Source: Elusimicrobia bacterium GWA2_62_23
GTDB lineage: Bacteria; Elusimicrobiota; Elusimicrobia; Elusimicrobiales; UBA9959
Direction: 5' to 3'
Length of the DNA: 58,670 nt
Assembly: GCA_001799635.1 (NCBI GenBank)
Contig: MGTV01000017.1
Location: forward strand, 1 to 58,670
In this document: positions 50,722 through 58,652 of the stretch, piece by piece
Layout: the number at the start of each line of letters is the position of its first letter
Position numbering within the stretch: the stretch's first letter is position 1
The notes under the pieces: generated by a model
Databases searched by the model: none
Told to the model about the DNA's origin: nothing
The model's input: only the letters and a program-made list of their open reading frames with translations
Program-made: the position numbers and the translations under genes

Positions 50722-52268
50722 TTGGCGGCTCCTTTGGCCTGCGCGGGCTTGGCGGCAAGCGGCGGGCGGATGAAGCCCACGGTGTAATTGGAGCGAACCA
50801 GGTACTTGGCGGCCGCGGCCGAGACGTCCTCCGGCTTGACCTTTCGGAGGGCATCTATGGTCTTCCAGTCGAATTTCCAGTCGCCCATTACCTGCTGGGA
50901 TATGGAGAGGTTCTGCGCCGTCTCCAGGCTGGACTCCAGGTTCTTGACCAGGTCGGCTTCATGGGAGTTGATCGCTCTCTCTAGTTCCCAGGCCGTGGGC
51001 GGCTCGGCCTTTATGCGCTCTATCTCCTCCCAGATCGCGGCTTCCACTTCTTCCAGTGTGTGGGGCGCTTTGGGGGCGGCTACCATTACGAAAAGAGAGG
51101 GGTACCTCGAAGAGGTGTGGGAGCCGGCGGCCGCGTAAAGCGCCACCTGCTTGCCCTCCACCAGGTTGCGGTAGAAGCGGGCGGTCTTGCCGCCGGAAAG
51201 CACCTCGCTGAGCATCATTAGCGCGTACATGTCCGGGCTGGAGAAGCCGGGGTTGTGGAAGGCCAGCCGCATGGATGGGTTGGCCTTGAAGAAAAGGTCG
51301 AAGCGTTTCTCTGAGTTCTGTTGCGGCTCCTGAGTGTAATTGGTGTCTGGGAGATCGGAGGGCTTCCAGTCGGCGAAATATTTTTCCGCCAGCCGGATAA
51401 CCTCGGCTGGATCCACGTCTCCGACTATGGCCAGGGTCGCGTTATTGGGTACGTAGAACTGGCGGAAGAAGACTTCCGCATCGGTGCGGGTGAAGGATTT
51501 CAGGTCGTCCAGCCAGCCTACGATAGGGTAGCGGTAGGGATGGGCGGAAAGGGCCGTGGTGCCGAGCAGTTCTCCCAGGGCGCTTTCCGGCTTGGCGTCG
51601 TACATACGCTTTTCTTCCATGACCACGCTGCGTTCGCGGTAGAATTCGCGCAGCACGGCTTTCTTGAACCGATCCGACTCCATGGCCATCAGCGTTTCCA
51701 GCCTGTTGGCCGGCAGGGAGATCATATAGAAGGTGTAATCGGCGGCTGTGGCCGCGTTCAGTCCGCTCTGGCCGAAGTTCTTGTAAAGCTGGGTGAACTC
51801 GTCCTTCACTATAAAGGCGTCCGCTTCTTTTTCCGCGGCGGCAAGGGCCTGCTTCAAGGTCTCAAGGCGCGCTTTGTCGGGGGCGGGCTTGCGCTCCTCG
51901 GCTATCATTGCCTGCGCGGCGGCCTCTACCTTGTCCAGGGCGAGCTTTTCCTTCTTGTAGTCCTTCGTCCCGATGGTCTGCGTGCCCTTGAAGGCCATGT
52001 GCTCGAAAAGGTGCGGCAGGCCGGTCTTGCCCTTGGGGCTGTCCACATTGCCGACCTTGAAGGCTATGGAGTAGGATAAGGTCGGGGCGAAGTGTTTTTC
52101 GAGGATCAGCAGCTTAAGCCCGTTCTTCAGGGTATAGGAGACCACCGGCGGATATTCGGGGTCGGTTTCCACGGCGGCTCCAGGCGGAAGCGCGTTGCCT
52201 TGGGTATCTTTGGCATAGGATGCCTGGGTGAACAGGAGAAAACAGGGAAGAAGAAAGGAAAGACGCAT
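50718..52268 (-). CDS. M16 zinc peptidase, catalytic subunit
   Basis: 516 residues from ATG 52268, preceded by GGAGGA; an upstream ATG at 52319 lacks a ribosome site and adds a non-signal extension. The signal peptide is about 1-19 (TQASYA). The inverted zinc motif HLFEH is at 86-90, with the distal Glu in the RSVVMEEKRMYD region. It should degrade peptides or damaged proteins in the periplasm together with the downstream non-catalytic partner. A TATAAT at 52316-52311 on the minus strand probably begins the transcript. Confidence 0.92.
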   Translation of the reverse strand: MRLSFLLPCFLLFTQASYAKDTQGNALPPGAAVETDPEYPPVVSYTLKNGLKLLILEKHFAPTLSYSIAFKVGNVDSPKGKTGLPHLFEHMAFKGTQTIGTKDYKKEKLALDKVEAAAQAMIAEERKPAPDKARLETLKQALAAAEKEADAFIVKDEFTQLYKNFGQSGLNAATAADYTFYMISLPANRLETLMAMESDRFKKAVLREFYRERSVVMEEKRMYDAKPESALGELLGTTALSAHPYRYPIVGWLDDLKSFTRTDAEVFFRQFYVPNNATLAIVGDVDPAEVIRLAEKYFADWKPSDLPDTNYTQEPQQNSEKRFDLFFKANPSMRLAFHNPGFSSPDMYALMMLSEVLSGGKTARFYRNLVEGKQVALYAAAGSHTSSRYPSLFVMVAAPKAPHTLEEVEAAIWEEIERIKAEPPTAWELERAINSHEADLVKNLESSLETAQNLSISQQVMGDWKFDWKTIDALRKVKPEDVSAAAAKYLVRSNYTVGFIRPPLAAKPAQAKGAAK

Positions 52269-52310
52269 CGTATCCTCCGGAGAAAAGGGCGGTGTGATTA
52301 CCACCCGAGT

Positions 52311-52316
52311 ATTATA
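52311..52316 (-). promoter_or_regulatory. -10 box for the M16 gene pair
   Basis: TATAAT on the minus strand about 43 bases before the ATG at 52268; the leader carries GGAGGA. The -35 is weak. Confidence 0.5.
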
Positions 52317-52403
52317 CAAAATGGGAATTAGTAATTATTAATTAAGACCGAGGACCTATGTCGGGTTGGGACCAAGGGCCCTTACGCCGCGGCTTCGGCT
52401 CCA

Positions 52404-52521
52404 GTATACTATCAGTGTAGTCTTCCTTGTAATTTGGGGAATTGGCCCCAGAGTATCCACAATCCGGCCGTAACCGGATGTATCCAGGGAAAGCAAAGGT
52501 TTGTTTTGCTTTCCCTTTTTT
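52404..52521 (+). ncRNA. Candidate small RNA ending in a strong terminator
   Basis: A rightward intrinsic terminator at 52486-52520 has no rightward gene upstream of it; both neighbouring upstream genes read left. A possible promoter (TTACGC 17 bases before TATACT at about 52404) would give an RNA of about 105 bases. It contains a small hairpin (ATCCGG at 52462 with CCGGAT). Speculative: the rest of the 52269-52582 gap shows no gene, and the open frame on the other strand is not convincing. Confidence 0.35.
52486..52520 (+). terminator. Strong intrinsic terminator before the peptide cluster
   Basis: A perfect twelve-pair stem (52486-52497 with 52505-52516) and a seven-base loop, followed by TTTTT. 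It insulates the cluster at 52583 or ends a small RNA. Confidence 0.9.
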
Positions 52522-52582
52522 AATCGGCAAATTGCATAAAAGCCTCAAAAATGGCAGAATATAGGGGTTAAGGGGAAATAAA

Positions 52583-52780
52583 ATGACTAACAAAGATGCG
52601 GTTATCGCGGCCTTTCTGGTGTCTCTCGGGGCGTTGTCTGTCGCCCAAGCCTCTAGTTATGTTTCGGCTATCTCTCAGGATGAGAAGACCGTTCTTATGT
52701 CGACGATAGCAGTGGCTGGGGATGCGTGCGGCACCGGTGGTTCTTGCGACGAATCATTGGCTGTCCCTACCCCGAAGTAA
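52583..52780 (+). CDS. Small exported peptide, candidate RiPP precursor
   Basis: 65 residues behind AAGGGG, seven bases from the ATG. The N-terminus is signal-peptide-like (AVIAAFLVSLGALSVAQA), a short middle reads SSYVSAISQDEKTVLM, and the C-terminal third is rich in Gly and Cys (GDACGTGGSCDES), ending VPTPK. Two cysteines six residues apart could be crosslinked or thioether-bridged. It is followed after 26 bases by a radical SAM gene, the usual arrangement for a precursor and its modifying enzyme. The family is not recognised. A simple secreted peptide is the alternative. Confidence 0.6.
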   Translation: MTNKDAVIAAFLVSLGALSVAQASSYVSAISQDEKTVLMSTIAVAGDACGTGGSCDESLAVPTPK

Positions 52781-52806
52781 TTCCTGTTTCGCGTCTTTGT
52801 TGTGAT

Positions 52807-53670
52807 ATGAACAGCAAAATGGCGCATTCTTTAAGTATAGTTCTTGGCTATGCCTGCACTTTCAAGTGCAGGCATTGTGCTATTGTCGGGCCTCCGCAGC
52901 AGTGTTTGTCGGAGCCAGAGATTCTATTTCTAACGGAATCAATTAACAGGTTCCGTTTTGATACCCTAATCTTGGTAGGCGGCGAACCGACCCTGTATAT
53001 TCCCGTCATTAACGATTTGTTGTCCGCGGTGGCGTATACTCCCCGCGTGGTCATTACCACAAACGGGGGCTTTGCCGTTACCGAGGAACTTGCGGAGAAG
53101 ACACTGCGGCAAATTACCGGCCTGAATGAGGTCCAGCTTTCATACGACAGGTTCCATAGTGAATTTCTTGCGATGGAAAATGTTGAGAACCTCAAAAAAG
53201 CGTGCGACCGTCTCGGCTTGCGGTTCAGCGTGGTACTGACGATACAATCCCCGCTAGACCTCGCTCTGATAGCGCAACTGCGAAAATCCGGGGAGTTCAC
53301 CATAGGGGTGCAGAAAGTGGTCCCCTACGGGGCCGCGAAAGAGAATAAAATATCATACGCATATCCGTCGTTTGACAAAGAGATTCTCACGCAGTATTGT
53401 CCGAACAAGGATGGCATGGTGTACATGTGCGGACGCGGGTTTTCCGTGTGTGACATCCCCCGCCGCGGCTATGAGAAGTATTTCTTCCGGACCGTGGAGC
53501 AATTGCGGGAAAGCGGGTTCTACCGGCAGATCACGGCCTGTTCTTTCGGGGAGCTCGCAAAAAAGGTCGGGTTGCACGAGGGGACATTGTCTGCGGAGCA
53601 TTCCTGCCCGTGCGTTTTATGCGCGGAGCTCTTCTCCGGGCCGGAAGAAAACAGCCAGCTTCGCCCCTGA
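52807..53670 (+). CDS. Radical SAM enzyme, peptide-modifying candidate
   Basis: 287 residues from ATG 52807; ATG 52819 is an alternative and no ribosome site is obvious. The [4Fe-4S]-SAM motif is Cys17, Cys21 and Cys24 (GYACTFKCRHC). GGEP occurs in LILVGGEPTLYIP, and QLSYDRFHSEFL matches the SxDxFH strand of peptide-modifying radical SAM proteins. The C-terminal third has extra cysteines (YCPNKDGMVYMCGRGFSVC, then HSCPCVLCAEL) suited to a SPASM/twitch-type auxiliary cluster. It directly follows the candidate precursor. Substrate and reaction are unknown. Confidence 0.85.
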   Translation: MNSKMAHSLSIVLGYACTFKCRHCAIVGPPQQCLSEPEILFLTESINRFRFDTLILVGGEPTLYIPVINDLLSAVAYTPRVVITTNGGFAVTEELAEKTLRQITGLNEVQLSYDRFHSEFLAMENVENLKKACDRLGLRFSVVLTIQSPLDLALIAQLRKSGEFTIGVQKVVPYGAAKENKISYAYPSFDKEILTQYCPNKDGMVYMCGRGFSVCDIPRRGYEKYFFRTVEQLRESGFYRQITACSFGELAKKVGLHEGTLSAEHSCPCVLCAELFSGPEENSQLRP

Positions 53671-53680
53671 GGTTTTGTGA

Positions 53681-54367
53681 ATGATCAAGCAAACGGATAT
53701 CAAAGGTCTGAACGCGTATTATAAGGCTGAAGCGATTTCGGATATAACCGAAGAGGCTATCCGGGGCGGCTTTTCGGCGGCTGCCTGTGCGAAATTGATA
53801 TTCAGCGTTCCTTGCGGCGATACCGGCGAGTACGAGACGCTGAAAAAGAATATCCCGGACGCCTATTTGGCCAGAATACAGTATCGCGCAGCTGCCGGGC
53901 AGCTCATCCTGCCGCCATGCCTCGGGGAGGCGACGGCCGTGGCCGTAATGCCCGGAGAGATATCGTTCATCCGCGAGCTCTATCTCCGGAGAGTGATGGA
54001 GTTCTACGAGGAATGGAAGCCCAGTATAACTCCGGACAGGATTGCCTTTTCACGGGATGTCGCGCAATACAGGCTGCTGCCTGAGAATTCGTTGTGTCTT
54101 GCAAAACAGTCTTCTCCCGTGGGGCTGACTACCGTATACGAGCGGGAGGAGCCGGGAACGTATTGCCTTAATTGGATCTGGTTCAGCCCGGAACTGTCTG
54201 TGCATGAGCGCTCGCGGGCGCATTATCTTACGGTTGAATGGCTGGCGAAGAAAGGACGGGCGATAGACGCTTTTGTGGATTCTTTCAACTTTAGATCGAT
54301 AAGATTTTTCCGAAAAACAGGGTTCAGCCCCGTATGCCTGCATATAACAAAAAAATCCTTCCTTTAA
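53681..54367 (+). CDS. GNAT-like acyltransferase
   Basis: 228 residues with GAGG eight bases upstream. The C-terminal half has the GNAT pattern: a beta strand and helix (YCLNWIWFSPELSVHERSRAHYLTVEW, shown in part) and the closing DSFNFRSIRFFRKTGFSPV, in which the FFRKTGF turn is characteristic. The N-terminal half is less clear (ISDITEEAIRGGFSAAA). It could acylate the modified peptide or confer self-protection. It lies ten bases after the radical SAM gene and its end overlaps the next gene. Confidence 0.65.
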   Translation: MIKQTDIKGLNAYYKAEAISDITEEAIRGGFSAAACAKLIFSVPCGDTGEYETLKKNIPDAYLARIQYRAAAGQLILPPCLGEATAVAVMPGEISFIRELYLRRVMEFYEEWKPSITPDRIAFSRDVAQYRLLPENSLCLAKQSSPVGLTTVYEREEPGTYCLNWIWFSPELSVHERSRAHYLTVEWLAKKGRAIDAFVDSFNFRSIRFFRKTGFSPVCLHITKKSFL

Positions 54368-55731
54368 TATTGGTCGGGCTGACCTTCGCCGCTGGTTGCC
54401 GGGGCGCCAGTGAGAACTGGGTTGTCCTGGCCAATAGCCTGCCGTCCCAGGTGCGCACAAACCAGGCGTTCGTCAGCATAGTGCTGTATATATTGAAGCA
54501 GACCCACGAGCCGCTGTTGCGCAGGGATGACGGCGAAAACTATTCTTCCAGAATACTGCGTAAATGGGAGCGAAGCTTGGATTTCAGGGGGTTTGCCTTT
54601 TGCCCGGATCAATCACTGCGGTTTAATGCCCGGACGAAATTTACCGCCGGGCTGCTGGGAAAACACCTGGAGAGCGTAACGAGGAAATTGGACGATTCCG
54701 CCGTCCTGGAAATCCGGGATAGTTGCGTAAACGTGAAGTTCGCGCGCAGCCATCCAAACTACCTGTTCTATTTGACCCAGTACGAAAACGCTCCAACCGT
54801 AGAGAGGGACGGCGTTGTTGAGGACGGGCTCGGCCCGTTCATGGTGGAAAAGGTCGAAAAAAACATAATACTGCTGACGCGGAAAGTGCCGGTGAGGCGC
54901 GGTTACAACACGATAGCCGTGCGGCAAAACTCTCCGGATATCTCCGCGGGAGACCGTGGGATCGCGGATAGGAATTTGATTAGCGGAATGGAGCTGCCCC
55001 TTTCTGCCCAAGGAGACTATCAGGGCTTTTATAGTACAGAACTTAGGACTGGTGACCTGATAATTAATCATCTTGATCCGGAGATGCGCAGGATGATATA
55101 CAACTGTACGGACATTAAAATGCTGCGCAGTTCCTTTTTTCCGTCAAAAAGCGATTTTTTCGACGTGGTATCAGTGCTCCCAATAGGCGTGCCCGGGGCG
55201 AAACAGGGGGAGCCAAGGCAGGATTGCGGCGCGGCTCTTGCCGCGCTGCCGCACAAACATGGCCCCATTATTTTTTCTAACTGGCGTACTGATAATGACG
55301 AGCAGATGAATCGCTTTGCGGAGGCGTTCTTTAAGAGGACTGGAGTGGGAATGCGGGTAGTACACTATCCTCCCGCAGAATTTAAAAAAATGCTCCATTC
55401 CCGGCCCCGGCCATACCATCTGACAATAATGCACCTGGATGCCGTTGTGCCCGATCATCGGGCCTTTCTTGAAGTTTTTTTCCGTAAGGACGGATATCTG
55501 GATTTTGACCTTCCGGTCGGCGCAAAGTTTTTTGAAGGCATGCTCAGCGCGGAGGATGTCGGGCGCAAACATGCACTCGCCATGTCGGTCGTGGGCGAGT
55601 TGGCCAAGGAGGCCGTAGCGCTCCCGCTATACCAGAGTGTCCGCGTATTCTGGTATCCGAAAAAGATTGAAAACATCGTGGTCGGAAAAGGGTTCCTTGA
55701 ATATCCAGAAATAGGTGATTTTCGATGGTGA
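54334..55731 (+). CDS. Peptide-binding lipoprotein (SBP family 5-like)
   Basis: 465 residues. A lipoprotein signal has its lipobox at LTFAAGC (about Cys22). The body resembles extracellular solute-binding protein family 5 (oligopeptide binding): QTHEPLLRRDDGENYSSRILRKW, LRFNARTKFTAGLLGKHLES and GLGPFMVEKVEKNIILLTRK correspond to the usual order of family motifs. No permease or ATPase is nearby, so it is an orphan receptor that might bind the cluster's peptide. The gene starts within the last 34 bases of the GNAT-like gene. The exact start is uncertain because no ribosome site is clear. Confidence 0.75.
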   Translation: MPAYNKKILPLILVGLTFAAGCRGASENWVVLANSLPSQVRTNQAFVSIVLYILKQTHEPLLRRDDGENYSSRILRKWERSLDFRGFAFCPDQSLRFNARTKFTAGLLGKHLESVTRKLDDSAVLEIRDSCVNVKFARSHPNYLFYLTQYENAPTVERDGVVEDGLGPFMVEKVEKNIILLTRKVPVRRGYNTIAVRQNSPDISAGDRGIADRNLISGMELPLSAQGDYQGFYSTELRTGDLIINHLDPEMRRMIYNCTDIKMLRSSFFPSKSDFFDVVSVLPIGVPGAKQGEPRQDCGAALAALPHKHGPIIFSNWRTDNDEQMNRFAEAFFKRTGVGMRVVHYPPAEFKKMLHSRPRPYHLTIMHLDAVVPDHRAFLEVFFRKDGYLDFDLPVGAKFFEGMLSAEDVGRKHALAMSVVGELAKEAVALPLYQSVRVFWYPKKIENIVVGKGFLEYPEIGDFRW

Positions 55732-55847
55732 AGCGTGATAATGCGCAGGGACTACAGATCCATGCCGGTTTTCTATAATGAGAACTGGCTCGCCACTTAA
55801 CCGCTTGTGTGGAATATTGCAATCGAAGGAAACCGCATGGAGAGCAA

Positions 55848-56726
55848 ATGAATAAGACTTTACAGCTTCTGTTGGGGCGGGCAAGCTGCCGGGCGTTTAC
55901 CAAGAGGAAAGTCCCCGCCGCGGTGGTAAAAAATATTATTGAGGCAGGCATTCATGCGCCTACAGGGGGAAATCTTCAGCCCTATTCAATAGTCAAGATA
56001 GAGAAACGGGCTGCTATTAACCGGTTGGCAAAACTGTGCGGACAGCGGTTTATGAAAACGGCTCCTTTGCACCTTGTATTCTGCATAGACCTTTACAGAT
56101 TGAAGCGCTGGGCGAAGATGGAATCGGCTCCTTTCTCCGCTGATCGGGCTCTCAGGCCTTTCTGGATTGCTTTCCAAGATACTGTAATATGTGCCCAGAA
56201 CATGTGTACTGCGGCCGACGCGCTGGGCCTGGGTTCTGTGTATATTGGTCCCATATTTGACAGGATTCCGGAGATACGCAAAATGTGCCACCTGCCCAAG
56301 GGGGTGGTTCCGGTTGTTTCCCTTGTGGTTGGATACCCGTCAATATTCCCCGCCCCGCGCAAGAGGCTTGGCCCGAAAATAGTGGTCCATAACGAGGTTT
56401 ATCGGGATATAAGCGATAAGGAACTGCTTGCGGCTTTTTCTGAAAAGTATAGCGGCTTTAGAAGGGAAATTGCTGTAAAAGACTTGGAGACCCTGCACAG
56501 AGTGTGCCGGCGTGTGCATGGGGCTGCGTTTGCCGAGAAGAGTGTGAGCAGGGCCAAGAGACTCGGCCTGATAAATAGAGCGCAGGTTTATTTCGGGCTG
56601 AATTATCAGGCCGACAGGCTGTTATTTGCCACCCCAACGCAGCTTAAGATGCTGTCGAAGGCAGGCTTATCCTGCTTTTTATCCAGCGCAAAAGTTAAGC
56701 AGGATATTCAACGGCGTGTTGGCTGA
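55848..56726 (+). CDS. Nitroreductase-family flavoprotein
   Basis: 292 residues from ATG 55848, with GGAG five bases upstream. The FMN-binding start GRASCRAFTKRKVPAAVV and AGIHAPTGGNLQPYSIV are typical, and the later GLGSVYIGPI and VVSLVVGYP complete the fold (about 1-195). A C-terminal extension of about 95 residues (from KELLAAFSEKY on) contains several cysteines and basic helices and is unusual. Flavoproteins of this superfamily can oxidise peptide heterocycles in RiPP pathways, or reduce nitro or quinone compounds. Position at the end of the peptide cluster favours the former only weakly. About 116 bases separate it from the lipoprotein gene. Confidence 0.82.
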   Translation: MNKTLQLLLGRASCRAFTKRKVPAAVVKNIIEAGIHAPTGGNLQPYSIVKIEKRAAINRLAKLCGQRFMKTAPLHLVFCIDLYRLKRWAKMESAPFSADRALRPFWIAFQDTVICAQNMCTAADALGLGSVYIGPIFDRIPEIRKMCHLPKGVVPVVSLVVGYPSIFPAPRKRLGPKIVVHNEVYRDISDKELLAAFSEKYSGFRREIAVKDLETLHRVCRRVHGAAFAEKSVSRAKRLGLINRAQVYFGLNYQADRLLFATPTQLKMLSKAGLSCFLSSAKVKQDIQRRVG

Positions 56727-56825
56727 CATGTTGGTTGCAAATCCCAACGCAATGAGGATGGCTTTTATTCCAAGGATAATCTGTAAGCAGGCAGAGACAA
56801 TGACTCAAAATCATGGAGTTTTATC

Positions 56826-58511
56826 TTGAGTGTTTTTACGCGCATACTGGCCTATAACTGGCGGCACTACGCGGCGGCGGTGCTGGTGTTCGTGGCGTTC
56901 TGGCAGGCATTCTCGGCGTTCTCCGCGGTGCGGGTGGCGGACGACAAGCTGCTGACGGCCATGCGGCAGAACGCGGCGTACTTTGAAAAAGCTTTCCTCG
57001 AAGGCGACGTCTTCGAGACGCAGCGCATCATGTGGCGCATCAAGAACGAGAACATAAAGCGCGTCACTTTTCACCCGGTGCAGTTCGAGGGCAGCCGCTG
57101 GATCTTCAAAGAAGCCGTTATCGGCAACCTTTACGACCGGCCGCACGCGCAGCTGACGCATACGGTTCCTTTCATCTCTAACGGCGCGGAACTCGGGCGG
57201 CTGGAGTACGTGATAGACCTGGTGGACGTGAACGCGGCGGTGTTCTACCAGAACTACATGCTGTTCATTACCGTGGTGTTCTTCTTCCTGGGGCTTTTGA
57301 TCCTCTCCAATCTCGGGGCCATACAGACCCTGCTGGCCCTGGAGCGCGCGGTGAACGAGATCAATGCCATAACCACGGCCGGCCGCGGCGACATTATCCG
57401 GGATTCGATCAAAAAGAACATAGCGAGCCTGCCCGCGGGCATTATTGGCACGCCTTTCGCGCAGATGACCGGGCGCATGAGCGACGCGCTGGGCGAAGCG
57501 GCCCGGCTGGAAAGCGAGCTGGCCGTGAGCAAGGCGGTTTCCGACATGGCCGCGCAGGTGGCGCACGATATCCGCTCGCCGCTGGCGGCGCTGGGGGCGG
57601 CGGCGAAAGGGCTTTCCGCGGACGCGGAGCAGCGCAAGCTTATAGAAGGCGCCGTGGGCCGCATGCAGGGCATAGCCGACGACCTGCTGGCCCGCTACCG
57701 GGCGCCGGGCGCGGCGGCGGAGGCGAAAGCGAAGCCGGCGGTGATGCGGTTGGCCGGAATAGTAGAGCAGGTGGTGGAAGAGAAACGCCTGCAGCACGCG
57801 GCCAAGGTTGGGGTTAAGATAAATTTCGAATCGGATGGCGGAGAATTAAAGGCCGCAGTAGAGGCCAAGGAACTACAGCGCGCTGTTTCCAACCTGGTGA
57901 ACAATGCGGTTGAGGCTTTCGAGAAGGGCGGCACGGTGCTGGTGCGGGTGTTCGGGCTGGACGGCCGGGTGCTGATAGCGGTGAAGGACGACGGCAAGGG
58001 GATACCAGCCGATGTTTTAGCCAAGTTGGGCGGCAAGGGCGAGACGCACGGCAAAGCCGGCGGCACGGGGCTGGGGCTTTACCACGCCCGGACTTCGGCC
58101 GAAAGCTGGGGCGGTTCCCTTAAGATAGAATCCGAGCCGGGCAAGGGGACTACGGTCACTATGGAACTGCCGCGCGCAGGCGCTGCGGATAATAAACACA
58201 AAGCCGTGGTGCTGCTGGACGACGACCAATTGGTGCACATGAACTGGCGCATGGCGGCCAAGGCGGCCGGCACCGAGTTGAAGTCTTTCAAAACACCGGA
58301 AGAACTTTCGGCCGCGCAGGAAGGTCTCCCTAAAGATATCCCCATATATATAGACGCCGAGCTGGGCGACGGCGCTAAAGGCGACGAGGTGGCCCAGCGG
58401 CTGCACGAGAAAGGGTTTACCGACATCACCATGGCCACCGGCCATTCCCCGGACAAGTTCGCGGGGCTGTCCTGGCTTAAGGTCAGGGGCAAAGAGCCGC
58501 CCTGGAATTGA
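56826..58511 (+). CDS. Hybrid sensor histidine kinase with C-terminal receiver-like domain
   Basis: 561 residues starting at TTG, supported by GGAG (56815-56818) seven bases upstream. Membrane helices at about 13-33 and 143-165 flank a periplasmic sensor. The DHp helix has phosphorylatable His247 (QVAHDIRSPLAAL). HATPase motifs are NLVNNAVEAF (N box), VKDDGKGIP (G1) and GGTGLGLYHARTSAESWGG (G2). A receiver-like domain (about 455-561) has LLDDDQ and Asp510 in IYIDAELGDG but no clear downstream Lys, so its phosphotransfer role is uncertain. Composition is host-like again, marking the end of the peptide cluster. A strong terminator follows. Confidence 0.9.
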   Translation: MSVFTRILAYNWRHYAAAVLVFVAFWQAFSAFSAVRVADDKLLTAMRQNAAYFEKAFLEGDVFETQRIMWRIKNENIKRVTFHPVQFEGSRWIFKEAVIGNLYDRPHAQLTHTVPFISNGAELGRLEYVIDLVDVNAAVFYQNYMLFITVVFFFLGLLILSNLGAIQTLLALERAVNEINAITTAGRGDIIRDSIKKNIASLPAGIIGTPFAQMTGRMSDALGEAARLESELAVSKAVSDMAAQVAHDIRSPLAALGAAAKGLSADAEQRKLIEGAVGRMQGIADDLLARYRAPGAAAEAKAKPAVMRLAGIVEQVVEEKRLQHAAKVGVKINFESDGGELKAAVEAKELQRAVSNLVNNAVEAFEKGGTVLVRVFGLDGRVLIAVKDDGKGIPADVLAKLGGKGETHGKAGGTGLGLYHARTSAESWGGSLKIESEPGKGTTVTMELPRAGAADNKHKAVVLLDDDQLVHMNWRMAAKAAGTELKSFKTPEELSAAQEGLPKDIPIYIDAELGDGAKGDEVAQRLHEKGFTDITMATGHSPDKFAGLSWLKVRGKEPPWN

Positions 58512-58537
58512 TCTCCGTGGCATAACCGACGGCTGAG

Positions 58538-58570
58538 GAAAGGCGGGAAACAACCCGCCTTTCTTTTTTT
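58538..58570 (+). terminator. Intrinsic terminator of the histidine kinase gene
   Basis: Ten pairs (58538-58547 with 58554-58563), a six-base loop and seven T. Confidence 0.92.
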
Positions 58571-58576
58571 ATCCCA

Positions 58577-58594
58577 TTGGCATAAAAATTGCTC
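58577..58594 (+). promoter_or_regulatory. Sigma-54 promoter
   Basis: TTGGCATAAAAATTGCTC has the -24 GG (58579-58580) and -12 GC (58591-58592) separated by exactly ten bases, the invariant sigma-54 spacing. The start would be near 58604, about 50 bases before the ATG at 58653. Confidence 0.8.
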
Positions 58595-58652
58595 TGTAGG
58601 GGGTGAAGGCTGCAAAAGCCAAAACTAAAAAAGATAAGGAAGGAAACGAATC

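Noticed and set aside
52486-52520. Left end of an insertion sequence
   Set aside because: The hairpin has a T-run and no transposase or matching right end follows; a terminator explains it fully.
52342-52593. 83-residue minus-strand frame before the peptide cluster
   Set aside because: It has no ribosome site and overlaps a terminator hairpin; its composition is unlike the neighbouring genes.
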